Source: Gillisia sp. UBA3175 (GTDB lineage: Bacteria; Bacteroidota; Bacteroidia; Flavobacteriales; Flavobacteriaceae). From it: a stretch of 64,000 nucleotides of DNA. This document shows, piece after piece, positions 39,643 through 48,261 of the stretch. A program made the translations under genes and the position numbers. The stretch lies in NCBI GenBank assembly GCA_002364325.1, contig DEXV01000002.1:252004-316003 (forward strand), read 5' to 3'. Each line of letters starts with the position of its first letter. The first letter of the stretch is position 1. The notes beneath the pieces were generated by a model. That model saw only the letters and a program-made list of their open reading frames with translations. It was not told the origin of the DNA and did no database searches.

Positions 39643-40944
39643 ATGAAATTAAAATTACAGCTTCTTACTATTCTCACGTGTTTCAGTATTTCCTTTACAT
39701 CTGCTCAAATAGTATCTAAAAAAGAAAAGAAAATTCTGGAAAGCATTGAAAATAACAATGCTGAAGCCATTGCTTTTTTAGAGAAAGTTGTAAATATTAA
39801 TAGCGGAACCCTAAATCCTAAAGGTGTAAAAGAAGTTGGAATGGTATTTCAAGAGGCTTTTAATGGTATAGATTTTAAAACGAGATGGGTGGAAATGCCC
39901 GCTGAAATGAACCGAGCAGGACATCTTTTTGCTGAAACTACTGGAGAAAAAGGTAAGAAACTATTACTAATAGGACATTTAGATACTGTTTTTGAAGAGG
40001 ATAGTCCCTTTCAAAAATTCGAAAAAATTAATGATAGCATTGCTCATGCTCCCGGAGGAAATGATATGAAAGGTGGTGATGTGATAATTCTTTTTGCCCT
40101 AAAAGCACTGCATGAAAACGGACTTTTAAAAGATGCTCAGATTATCGCTGCTTTTACAGGGGACGAAGAAAGCACTGGAAATCCACTAAGTATTAGCAGA
40201 AAGGATTTAATTGAAGCTGCTAAGAAAAGTGACATAGCCCTTGGCTTTGAAACCGCAACTGGATATAACAATGCAACTATAGCCAGAAGAGGTTCCTCGG
40301 GATGGGAACTGGAAGTTGCAGGTAAAAGAGCACATTCTTCAGGTATTTTTAGTGAAAACACAGGAGCTGGAGCCATTTTTGAAATGTCTAGGATTCTTAA
40401 TGCATTTTATACTGAAGTAAAAGGAGAAGAATATTTAACTTTTAATCCCGGAGTATTAGTTGGGGGAACTTTTGCGGAGATAGATGATATGACGAGTAAA
40501 GGAAAAGCATTTGGAAAAACTAATGTGGTAGCTCAAAAAGCAATTGTAAAAGGAGGTTTAAGATTTATTTCTGAGGAGCAAAAAGAAAATACTCGAAATA
40601 AAATGAGAGAAATTGTTAGTAATAATCTACCACAAACCTCTGCCGAAATAAAATTCACAGATAGCTATCCTGCTATGGCCCCTACTAAAGGAAATCAGGA
40701 ATTGCTGGAATTATTTAGCAAGGTTAGCGAAGACTTAGAACAAGGTAAAGTAGAAGGTTATGATCCCGGAAAGCGTGGAGCAGCAGATATTTCGTTTATT
40801 GCATCTTACGTAGATGCATTAGATGGATTAGGAACTATGGGATCCAACGCACATACCCCACAGGAAACAGTTAATCTAAACACCATAGAAAATCTAACTA
40901 AACGTGCAGCTATTTTAATTTATAGACTTATAAATACAAAATAG
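39643..40944 (+). CDS. Exported M20-family metallopeptidase (carboxypeptidase G2-like)
   Basis: A 433-residue zinc peptidase with a signal peptide (MKLKLQLLTILTCFSISFTSAQ). The metal site shows IGHLDTVFE (His and Asp-pair start), GGNDMKGGDV (bridging Asp), TGDEESTG (catalytic Glu and ligand) and a C-terminal GAADISF...SNAHTPQE with the last His. These motifs and order resemble glutamate carboxypeptidase/CPG2. The frame opens at 39598, but residues before 39643 are not signal-like, so the ATG at 39643 is preferred. Likely periplasmic, removing glutamate or other amino acids from peptides or folates; substrate unproven. Confidence 0.9.
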   Translation: MKLKLQLLTILTCFSISFTSAQIVSKKEKKILESIENNNAEAIAFLEKVVNINSGTLNPKGVKEVGMVFQEAFNGIDFKTRWVEMPAEMNRAGHLFAETTGEKGKKLLLIGHLDTVFEEDSPFQKFEKINDSIAHAPGGNDMKGGDVIILFALKALHENGLLKDAQIIAAFTGDEESTGNPLSISRKDLIEAAKKSDIALGFETATGYNNATIARRGSSGWELEVAGKRAHSSGIFSENTGAGAIFEMSRILNAFYTEVKGEEYLTFNPGVLVGGTFAEIDDMTSKGKAFGKTNVVAQKAIVKGGLRFISEEQKENTRNKMREIVSNNLPQTSAEIKFTDSYPAMAPTKGNQELLELFSKVSEDLEQGKVEGYDPGKRGAADISFIASYVDALDGLGTMGSNAHTPQETVNLNTIENLTKRAAILIYRLINTK

Positions 40945-41042
40945 TTTTCTTTTTGAAGGAGTAGGTTCCCCAAGGTTTGGTTAAATGTAAATTGAAATTT
41001 TACAAAAGTAATATCTTGCAGTATAATTGCAGCAATCCAACT

Positions 41043-42911
41043 ATGTTTTATTTAGTGCATCACCCAGACGATTTTGAAAAAATTACAGATAATGTAATTC
41101 CATTTTTCGAAGAATCTAATTTCACTTTACTTACGCTCCCTATTTCTGAACAATTTTATCCAGAAGAAGAATCGGTACTGGTCTCCTACCTCTCCGATGA
41201 GAATTTTAAAGATCTTTTACTTAAGTCCGCCAATAAAAAGTGGAACTTAACTCTGCTACCACATCCAGAGGGACAAAAAGCAACTAAATGTCTTGGTGTT
41301 TCAGGTAAAATGGAGGAAATCGCTAAAGACATCATAGAAAAAAAGGAAGTAAATGAATTAGATCTGCTTTATTGCAATGGTATCCCTGTATTACAATCTG
41401 TAAATGTTGGGGATGTCTTAGTTTTTTCAGAACAAAAAGGAACTCAAGGTTTTCTTTCTGAAGTATTTCAATTTTTAAAGAACATAAAAAGATTACCAGG
41501 GTTATCCCATAAGTCCTTTATAATAAGTGCAGACGAAGAACAAATTGTTCATACTTCTGCCTTAGGAATTATTGCTGTAGAACATCCCGCTGCTTCGGTT
41601 ATTTCAAAAAGACTTATCGATAATCGCGTTATGAACGACGGTAAATTTCAGATTCTTATTCTGGCACCACAAAGCATCTTTCAGCTTTTAGCTTTTTTAT
41701 TTAAAAGCTTACTACCTAATACTACAAGCAAGTCACAACTGCCTTCGTTTATAGGACATATTAAAACTACAACCCTAAAGATCGAGAATGAAGAACTTAT
41801 AGATTTTTCTATAGATGGCGAGAAATTAACTGCAAGAGAAATAGATCTAGATGTACATAATCGGGAAATAAAACTATATCAAAAAAGTGAATATGCTTCA
41901 AAAAATGAAGGAGTAGATGAAAAGAAGAATCTTAAAATAGACAAGTTACCAACTGGGGAAAAAAGAGAAGAATTAACTCAGCGAAAAATGCCCTTTTTAC
42001 CAAGAGCTACTACAGAGGAGTTTCAGGAATTATTCAAAGTTTTAAAAGAGAATGCTAAGCTAAGTTCCTCTTTTTTAGTCATGATGATCCTTGCAACTTT
42101 AATAGCCACTTTTGGATTATTTGGCGACTCTTCCCCTGTGATTATTGGAGCCATGATACTTGCGCCAATTATTGCCCCCATAGTTTCATTTTCTATGGGA
42201 ATGGTAAGGTATGATACGAATATGCTTAAAACAGGAATTGTTACAATTTTAATTGGAACTCTGGTTGCCTTGATCTTTGCAGCGGCAGTTAGTATAATTA
42301 TCCCATTAAAGATACTCACTAATGAGATAAACGCCCGTCTTACACCTAACTTATTAGATATGGGCATAGCGGTAGCTTCTGGTATTGCAGCAGCCTATGC
42401 CCATGCAAAAGAAGGTATCGCAAAAAGTTTAGCAGGTGTAGCAATAGCTGTTGCCTTAGTACCACCATTAGCTGTGGCCGGAATTGGAATTGGCTGGTGG
42501 GATTGGGAAGTTTTTTCCGGCGCATTCTTACTTTACCTAACAAACCTTGCCGGTATTATCATGTTTGCCGGAATCACTTTTTTACTGTTAGGCTTCGCAC
42601 CGTTTAAACGAGCAAGAATGGGCTTGATCTACACCTTAGTTATTATTGTGCTGGTTATGGTTCCTCTTTCCTTATCTTTTAATAGAATTAAGCAAGAAGC
42701 CAGAATTACTTCCAAACTAGAAGGAACTAAGTTTGATAAGATCTATTTAAGAGATGTAAAAGTAAGAACCGGAAAACCAATAATGGTCTCCTTAAAATTG
42801 GTGAGTGCAGAAGCTATCGAAGCAGAAGAAATGAGAAAGATCAAGGCACAAATAGAATCGCGTATAGGACAGCCAATAATATTAGAAGTAATATCTGCTA
42901 TAGAGTTTTAA
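41043..42911 (+). CDS. DUF389 family membrane protein (TIGR00341-like) with long N-terminal domain
   Basis: The C-terminal half (about 330-560 of 622) contains the DUF389 signature: SSSFLVMMILATLIATFGLFGDSSPVIIGAMILAPIIAPIVSFSMG, then four to five more hydrophobic helices including LVPPLAVAGIGIGWWDW. The first 320 residues are soluble and include an LPHPEGQ...GVSGKMEEIAKDI segment that I do not recognise with certainty; a nucleotide- or lipid-kinase-like fold is possible. The final 65 residues are soluble (RDVKVRTGKPIMVSLKLVS). The frame extends to 40977, but the ATG at 41043 (MFYLVHHPDDF) is a more natural start. Function of DUF389 proteins is unknown. Confidence 0.85.
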   Translation: MFYLVHHPDDFEKITDNVIPFFEESNFTLLTLPISEQFYPEEESVLVSYLSDENFKDLLLKSANKKWNLTLLPHPEGQKATKCLGVSGKMEEIAKDIIEKKEVNELDLLYCNGIPVLQSVNVGDVLVFSEQKGTQGFLSEVFQFLKNIKRLPGLSHKSFIISADEEQIVHTSALGIIAVEHPAASVISKRLIDNRVMNDGKFQILILAPQSIFQLLAFLFKSLLPNTTSKSQLPSFIGHIKTTTLKIENEELIDFSIDGEKLTAREIDLDVHNREIKLYQKSEYASKNEGVDEKKNLKIDKLPTGEKREELTQRKMPFLPRATTEEFQELFKVLKENAKLSSSFLVMMILATLIATFGLFGDSSPVIIGAMILAPIIAPIVSFSMGMVRYDTNMLKTGIVTILIGTLVALIFAAAVSIIIPLKILTNEINARLTPNLLDMGIAVASGIAAAYAHAKEGIAKSLAGVAIAVALVPPLAVAGIGIGWWDWEVFSGAFLLYLTNLAGIIMFAGITFLLLGFAPFKRARMGLIYTLVIIVLVMVPLSLSFNRIKQEARITSKLEGTKFDKIYLRDVKVRTGKPIMVSLKLVSAEAIEAEEMRKIKAQIESRIGQPIILEVISAIEF

Positions 42912-42938
42912 ATAAGTAGTTTTGAACTCAATAAAAAT

Positions 42939-43577
42939 GTGCATGCTATGATGAAAAAACTGGATCTTGAAAACTGGAACAGAAAAGAACATTTTGAATT
43001 TTTCTGTCCCTTCGATGAACCTTTTTTTGGAGTGGTTTCTGAAGTAGATTGCACCAAAGCCTATGAATATGCTAAAAAGAACAATATTTCCTTTTTTGCC
43101 TACTACCTTCATAAAACTCTGGAAGCTGCCAACTCTTTAGAAGAATTTAAATACCGAATTATAGATAACGAAGTTTTTATTTGTAAGGAGATTCATGCTG
43201 CAGCCACAATTGCAAGAGAGGATGGGACTTTTGCTTTTTCTTTTACTGAATTTAATCCAGATTTCACCATATTTCATGATTCCTTAAGGTCTGAAATAGA
43301 TAGTGTTCAAAATTCCACCGGACTTCGCTTCAATGAAGATGCAAAACGAATAGATGGCATTCATATATCATCTTTTCCCTGGCATAAGCTTACTGGGCTA
43401 ACGCATTCCCGAGATTTAAAGAGAAAGGATAGTGTACCAAAGATCACTTTTGGAAGGAGTTATGTTCAGGATTCAGCAATGAAGCTGCCAGTTGCTATTA
43501 ATGTGCATCATGCACTAATGGATGGTTTTCATGTTGCCCAATTCTTAGAACGTTTTCAGGAATTACTAGATAATTAA
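42939..43577 (+). CDS. Chloramphenicol acetyltransferase-like (CatA family) protein
   Basis: A 212-residue trimeric-acyltransferase-type protein. The CAT signature is present: NVHHALMDGFHVAQFLERFQ with catalytic His191 and structural Asp195, preceded by the family's FSFFPWHK-like segment (ISSFPWHKLTG) and an N-terminal YxxF/ENWNRKEHFEFF start. The core Cys of the enteric HHAVCDGFH motif is Met here. Chromosomal CAT-like genes in flavobacteria are common and many do not confer resistance, so the acceptor is uncertain. The start may also be Met4 or Met5 (42948/42951). It lies 27 bp after the DUF389 gene and may be co-transcribed. Confidence 0.85.
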   Translation: MHAMMKKLDLENWNRKEHFEFFCPFDEPFFGVVSEVDCTKAYEYAKKNNISFFAYYLHKTLEAANSLEEFKYRIIDNEVFICKEIHAAATIAREDGTFAFSFTEFNPDFTIFHDSLRSEIDSVQNSTGLRFNEDAKRIDGIHISSFPWHKLTGLTHSRDLKRKDSVPKITFGRSYVQDSAMKLPVAINVHHALMDGFHVAQFLERFQELLDN

Positions 43578-43785
43578 ATTATAATTTAGGATTTAAAAAC
43601 TTATAATCCTCACTCTATTTCGCTATTAAGGAATAAGCAAATATCATTAAAAACCTTAAGTAAATTTTCTGAAGCCTTAATTTACAGGCTGTTTCTAATG
43701 CTGGATAATTTGAAGCTATCTAATTTTATAAATTAAAACCAGCATTAAGATTTCCTATATTAGCGCTCTAAAAAATCAGACAACA

Positions 43786-44247
43786 ATGAAATATTTTTTT
43801 CTTACAGTTATATGTACAATTATCTTAGGTTGTAACAGTACCGAATCGGAAAACGATTCTATAGATTACAAAGTAAAAAATGAACAAGAAATCACGGCCT
43901 ATATCAACGCAAAAAATTTAGATGCCCAAAGATCAGATTCTGGGCTTTATTATGTGATAAATTCAGAAGGCAGTGGAGAGCAACCTAATCCAAGCTCTAA
44001 TGTTACTGTAGCTTATAAAGGGACTTTTCTTAATGGAACTGTTTTCGATGAGAGTACATCTAACGGTATCTCCTTCAACTTGAATCAAGTTATAAAAGGA
44101 TGGACAGAAGGGATCACTTATTTTAAAGAAGGTGGTTCGGGATTATTACTAGTTCCTGCACATTTGGCTTATGGTACTAATAATTACCGTGGTATTCCGG
44201 GTGGTTCTGTTTTGATTTTCGAAATTACATTGATCTCTGTAAATTAA
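43786..44247 (+). CDS. FKBP-type peptidyl-prolyl cis-trans isomerase lipoprotein
   Basis: A 153-residue lipoprotein (MKYFFLTVICTIILGC, Cys16) with a short linker helix (NEQEITAYINAKNLDAQRSDSGLYYVI) and an FKBP domain from about 65 to 153: VTVAYKGTFLNGTVFDES, VIKGWTEGITYFKEGGSGLLLVPAHLAYG, IPGGSVLIFEITL. These residues form the FKBP hydrophobic pocket, so isomerase activity is plausible. Faces the periplasm. Stands alone, with a 400-bp gap downstream. Confidence 0.93.
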   Translation: MKYFFLTVICTIILGCNSTESENDSIDYKVKNEQEITAYINAKNLDAQRSDSGLYYVINSEGSGEQPNPSSNVTVAYKGTFLNGTVFDESTSNGISFNLNQVIKGWTEGITYFKEGGSGLLLVPAHLAYGTNNYRGIPGGSVLIFEITLISVN

Positions 44248-44653
44248 GGCCTGCATTTGGAACCCCTTCATTTATTTTTAATTCAAAGATCCTATCCCCA
44301 CGTAAACCTATTCGCCAACCATTTATAAAACATTACTAAAGCCTTCAGATTTGTATAAATATTCTTTAAACAATAATTAATATTCCCAAATCGCGCGAAA
44401 TAATATCCATTCATCTTCCTATTATTCTAATTCATTAATGCTATGTTATCCTAGTATTTAATGCTGTTGATACGTGTTATATTTCATGAAATTTTAAAAT
44501 TGTTCATACAATCCATTTTTCGTATTTTTAAGTTATTATATTGTTTATCTTGATTAGACTTGAAATTCCGAATTAGGAAATTATTCCTAACCTTTCTACC
44601 CCCTAAATGCTTTTATAATTATTGAATTCAATCTTTAAAATAAATTATTTAGA
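44248..44653. other. 406-bp intergenic gap before the broken lipoprotein gene
   Basis: AT-rich sequence without an open frame, hairpin terminator or tRNA that I can see. Short A/T-rich palindromic stretches occur but none stands out. It probably holds the old promoter of the pseudogene at 44654. Confidence 0.55.
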
Positions 44654-45142
44654 ATGAAAGTATTTAAACTAATTATAGGTTCTATCCTATTATCTGGAAT
44701 TCTGTTTTCATGCAAAGCTGAATCTGAAGAATATGAAGTTGGTTTAAACGAAAGCATTTATCATGACGATTTTGAATATGTTGTAACAGAATACAAGATT
44801 ATATCAGTAGGCGAATATTTAAACAGGTATTTAATCCAATTTAAAGTTATTAGTTATGCCAAATTGGTAGAACATTCCTGGAATAGTTCGATTGCTTATA
44901 TAATAGACTCTAAGGGAAATATCTATTATAATAGCATACAACTATAAAAAATTAGAAATGACAAATATCCTTTTGGATGGGAACAAGAGTATCATACTCA
45001 TGCTCAATCAGAAAAAATTATTACCCTTATTTTCGAACTGCCAAAAAAGTAACGAAACCCTATTAAACTGACAGGTAAATTTTTAATGGGAGATGTTTTT
45101 GATCTTAATAAATTTAAGAAAATGAAAGTCAGACTTTTTTAA
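44654..45142 (+). pseudogene. DUF4352-like lipoprotein gene interrupted by two in-frame TAA codons
   Basis: The first 97 codons encode a lipoprotein signal (MKVFKLIIGSILLSGILFSC, Cys20) and a beta-rich domain (DDFEYVVTEYKIISVGE, YIIDSKGNIYYNSIQL) that stops at TAA 44945-44947. Reading on in the same frame gives KIRNDKYPFGWEQEYHTHAQ, then SEKIITLIFELPKK to a second TAA (45050-45052), and still in frame RNPIKLTGKFLMGDVFDLNK to a final TAA at 45140-45142. The stretches read as one coherent Ig-like (DUF4352-type) domain of about 160 residues, so this is best seen as one gene broken by two nonsense changes, with no frameshift needed. If so, only a truncated lipoprotein could be made. DUF4352 naming is tentative. 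Confidence 0.75.
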
Positions 45143-45212
45143 TAGAGCTCTTATGAATAGTATAATCGATCTAATAAAAAATCACATAACTTCTAATATA
45201 AAAATTTTATAA

Positions 45213-45647
45213 ATGAGTATACAGGTAAAAGTTTCAGATATAATCCTGCAGCCGTTTTCACTGGTTTATAAATCTGTAATTGAACCTGAGAAGATCACAA
45301 AATATTTTGTTTCGAATTCAAGTGGAAAATTAATTGAAGGAGCTAAGATTGAATGGGAATTCAAGGATTATAATGTGATAATTAAGGTGAATGTAATAGA
45401 AATTATTGAAAATGAGAAGATCATGTTCAATTGGGAAGTAAGTGGTAAAAAATCACAAGTAACAATGCTGTTTTTTTCGAAAGATAAAAATAAAACGAAA
45501 ATGGAGATCCGGGAGGATTCATTTGAAGAGAATGAAGAGGGAATAGCAAAAGCGATGCAACAAACTCAAGGATGGACAGATTTTATTTGCTCCCTAAAAG
45601 CTTTTCTATATACTGGAATTAATTTGCGCAGCGGTAAAATGAATTAA
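45213..45647 (+). CDS. SRPBCC/AHSA1-family protein
   Basis: A 144-residue START-like cavity protein. The pattern VYKSVIEPEKITKYFVSNSSGKLIEGAKIEWEFKDY, ENEKIMFNWEVSGK, TMLFFSKDKNKTKMEIRE and a C-terminal GWTDFICSLKAFLYTGINLR is that of Aha1-C/AHSA1 domain proteins, which bind small hydrophobic ligands or act as chaperone cofactors. Specific ligand unknown. Cytoplasmic. It lies in a stretch of small accessory genes. Confidence 0.85.
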   Translation: MSIQVKVSDIILQPFSLVYKSVIEPEKITKYFVSNSSGKLIEGAKIEWEFKDYNVIIKVNVIEIIENEKIMFNWEVSGKKSQVTMLFFSKDKNKTKMEIREDSFEENEEGIAKAMQQTQGWTDFICSLKAFLYTGINLRSGKMN

Positions 45648-45902
45648 CTATTAGAAATAAAAAATTAAAATGTAAGTACATAAATTTCTTTTGAGTTAAA
45701 AGGTTTACCAACCACAAAAATAATAATTAAGGAACGGATAAAAGTATATGAAATAAAGGTTTTAAGACAATTCGATTGTTCTACCGAAGTATAGTTGTAA
45801 ATTATATACCTTATTAAAAGCTTAATCCGTATTTTGATTAAATGTTTTAATGTAATAACTTGCTACAAGACATATCATAATTACCCACCAACAAAGTTGC
45901 TT

Positions 45903-46217
45903 ATGTATAAATACGGACTCAGTGTTAAATTCAGGTCAACTGAGGGCAATCGAGATAAACTCTCTTCCATTCTTCTAAAAGCGTCAGAATTGGTTTCTTC
46001 AGCTAAAGGCTGCCAGATGTATCTTGTAAGTTTAGACAATGATGATCCAGAAACTATTTGGACTACAGAGATATGGGATACAAAAGAAGATCATGGCCAA
46101 TCATTAAATGTGATAGGTGTAAATGAGCTTATCGCTCAAGCCATGCCATTATTTTCTGCTCCACCAGAAAAATGTAAAGAGTTAAAAATCCTTGGAGGCT
46201 TTGGAATAAATCCCTAG
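45903..46217 (+). CDS. Antibiotic biosynthesis monooxygenase (ABM) domain protein
   Basis: A 104-residue ferredoxin-like dimer-barrel protein: YGLSVKFRSTEGNRDKLSSILLKASELVSSAKGCQMYLVSLDNDDPETIWTTEIWDTKEDHGQSLN fits the ABM/YgiN pattern (GC..Y.v.......i...E.w.....H). Members include quinol monooxygenases and proteins without known enzyme activity. The frame extends to 45834 but the upstream residues do not match; the ATG at 45903 is chosen. Confidence 0.85.
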   Translation: MYKYGLSVKFRSTEGNRDKLSSILLKASELVSSAKGCQMYLVSLDNDDPETIWTTEIWDTKEDHGQSLNVIGVNELIAQAMPLFSAPPEKCKELKILGGFGINP

Positions 46218-46270
46218 ACCAAGATTTTAACTATTTGTAATTCAATAATAATTCTTTTAAAATTATAATT

Positions 46271-46651
46271 ATGAATAACTCTACTAACGCTCTCAACTGG
46301 TTTGAAATTCCAGCAAAAGATATTTTAAGAAGCAAGGAATTCTATGAAAATATATTTTCTATAGAGATGCCTCTAAATGAAATTTATAACACTAAGATGG
46401 CATTTTTTCCATGGGAATCCAATTCTGGAAAAGCTACAGGAGCTTTAGCAGAAAGCAAGGATCACATTCCTGGAATCACGGGAACTATTGTTTATTTAAA
46501 TGCAGACCCAGATCTAGAACAAGTGCTTAAGAAAGTAGAAAAAGCTGGTGGTAAAATTCTAATGGCTAAAACCAATATTGGAAATAATGGATTTATTGCT
46601 TTTTTAGAAGATACGGAAGGTAACAAGGTTGGTATTCATTCTATGGAATAA
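46271..46651 (+). CDS. VOC (glyoxalase/bleomycin resistance-like) family protein
   Basis: A 126-residue protein with the VOC start NALNWFEIPAKDILRSKEFYENIF, central FPWESNSGKATGALAESKDHIPG, and end GGKILMAKTNIGNNGFIAFLEDTEGNKVGIHS. Two beta-alpha-beta-beta-beta units form a dioxygenase-like fold that usually binds a metal through His/Glu. Only part of a metal set is visible, so enzymatic activity is uncertain. It follows the ABM gene by 53 bp in the same direction. Confidence 0.88.
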   Translation: MNNSTNALNWFEIPAKDILRSKEFYENIFSIEMPLNEIYNTKMAFFPWESNSGKATGALAESKDHIPGITGTIVYLNADPDLEQVLKKVEKAGGKILMAKTNIGNNGFIAFLEDTEGNKVGIHSME

Positions 46652-46708
46652 TACTTCTCACAATATTCGAACTAAATACGTGTTAACCATGAGCTGTTTA
46701 AATCTCTT

Positions 46709-47893
46709 TTGAAATATATAAGCAAGACCATTTGGATATTATCCATCGTTAGTCTTTTTACAGATATGGCCAGTGAAATGCTGTATCCAATCCTCCCCAT
46801 TTATTTGCAAAGCATTGGGTTTTCCATAGTTTTAATTGGAGTTTTAGAAGGTTTTGCCGAAGCTATGGCTGGTCTTAGCAAAGGTTATTTTGGAAAGCTC
46901 TCCGATAATTCCGGCAAAAGAGTTCCTTTTGTGCAATTAGGATACACTATAAGTGCACTTTCCAAACCATTAATGGCAGTCTTAATATTACCTTTCTGGA
47001 TCTTTTTACTTCGTACCTTAGATAGATTAGGAAAAGGCATTAGAACTGGAGCGAGAGATGCTATTCTTTCTGAAGAAGCTACTCCACAAACTAAGGGAAA
47101 GATCTTTGGATTTCATAGATCTATGGACACCTTGGGAGCTGTAATAGGTCCTGGTTTAGCCTTGGTTTATCTTTATTACTACCCGGAGAATTATAAAACA
47201 CTTTTCTACTTTGCAGCTGTACCTGGCGTACTCGCAATTCTTGCTACTTTTTACCTAAAGGATAAAAGAGATGTGGTAATTATACGAAAAAGAAAAACTT
47301 CGTTTTTTTCATTTCTCAATTATTGGAAAGAAAGTCCCGAAATGTACCGAAAAGTAGTTCTAGGATTATTGATCTTCGCTTTGGTAAATAGCTCTGATGT
47401 TTTTTTATTATTAAAAGCTAAACAGGCTGGGATAGACGATCCAATGATCATTGGGTTTTATATATTCTACAACCTCATCTATGCGATTTTCGCCTTTCCA
47501 TTGGGTGTTTTGGCAGATAAGATTGGCTTGCCAATTATTTATATAATTGGTCTCCTCCTTTTTACTTCGGTTTATTTTAGCATGGCAAACGCACTGGATC
47601 TTCCCTCCTATTTTATAAGCTTCTTCATTTATGGAATATTTGCCGCTACCACCGATGGAATTTCGAAAGCCTGGATAAGTAATATTGTTAAAACCAAGGA
47701 TACTGCGACTGCAATTGGAACGTATTCTGGATTTCAAAGTATTTGTGCATTATTAGCCAGTGGATGGACAGGCTTAGTTTGGTTCTATTTTGGTTCTGGA
47801 CCAGCTTTTATAGCCACCGGAAGTGTAACTCTTTTGGTAGCTCTTTATTTTATAATACTTCTACCAAAAAGAGATAAGCTTCAAAAAGTTTAA
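46709..47893 (+). CDS. MFS transporter, function unknown
   Basis: A 394-residue permease with about 12 helices. Motif A-like loop GYFGKLSDNSGKRVPFVQLGYTISALSKPLMAV and RTLDRLGKGIRTGARDAILSEEATPQTKGKIFGFHRSMDTLGAVIGP characterise a bacterial MFS group of unproven substrate, close to the DHA/nitrate-type families. The start codon is TTG (46709); an ATG 20 bp upstream runs quickly into a stop, so TTG is the best choice. Alone on the plus strand, with no partner gene. Confidence 0.88.
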   Translation: MKYISKTIWILSIVSLFTDMASEMLYPILPIYLQSIGFSIVLIGVLEGFAEAMAGLSKGYFGKLSDNSGKRVPFVQLGYTISALSKPLMAVLILPFWIFLLRTLDRLGKGIRTGARDAILSEEATPQTKGKIFGFHRSMDTLGAVIGPGLALVYLYYYPENYKTLFYFAAVPGVLAILATFYLKDKRDVVIIRKRKTSFFSFLNYWKESPEMYRKVVLGLLIFALVNSSDVFLLLKAKQAGIDDPMIIGFYIFYNLIYAIFAFPLGVLADKIGLPIIYIIGLLLFTSVYFSMANALDLPSYFISFFIYGIFAATTDGISKAWISNIVKTKDTATAIGTYSGFQSICALLASGWTGLVWFYFGSGPAFIATGSVTLLVALYFIILLPKRDKLQKV

Positions 47894-47976
47894 GCAAGAT
47901 GGTTATTAAAACAAAACACTAATCCTCATTAAATACTTAACTTTACTGCTAATTTTTAATTCAACAGGAATTGCAA

Positions 47977-48258
47977 ATGAATATTAGAGCCATTTGGAGT
48001 TATTATCTCGATATAAACGTTGTGAATATAACTTTTTCAATCTTCATTATGTACTTACTAGATAACAGGTATTGGGGAATATTTATGTTTTGCACGCTGG
48101 GAATTCTGGTGGGAAGATTTGCATTTAAACATTTCAAAGAAAATGAGTATAATCTATATTTTAATCTGGGGCTGTCTAAACCGAAATTACTAAAGATAGT
48201 TTGTGTTTTAAACCTAATTCTCTCCATTCCATTTTTAATTATTGCAATACTATTTTAA
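47977..48258 (+). CDS. Small membrane protein next to an ABC ATPase, unrecognised
   Basis: A 93-residue protein with three likely helices: about 17-31 (ITFSIFIMYLL), 37-54 (GIFMFCTLGILVGRFAF) and 72-92 (VCVLNLILSIPFLIIAILF), with polar loops containing KHFKENEYNLYFNLGLSKPK. I do not recognise the family. The ABC ATPase gene starts 3 bp after its stop, so the two are co-transcribed and probably work together; it may be a membrane subunit, but it is far too short for a full ABC permease. The ATG at 47971 is an alternative start two codons earlier. Confidence 0.65.
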   Translation: MNIRAIWSYYLDINVVNITFSIFIMYLLDNRYWGIFMFCTLGILVGRFAFKHFKENEYNLYFNLGLSKPKLLKIVCVLNLILSIPFLIIAILF

Positions 48259-48261
48259 TCT

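Noticed and set aside
43550..43562. AGAACGTTTTCA as another LacI operator
   Set aside because: It is inside the CAT-like coding sequence at its 3' end, with mismatches in both arms and no promoter nearby.
44945..45052. Stop-codon recoding at the two TAA codons
   Set aside because: TAA is the normal stop of nearly all genes here, so reassignment is impossible; nonsense mutation is simpler.
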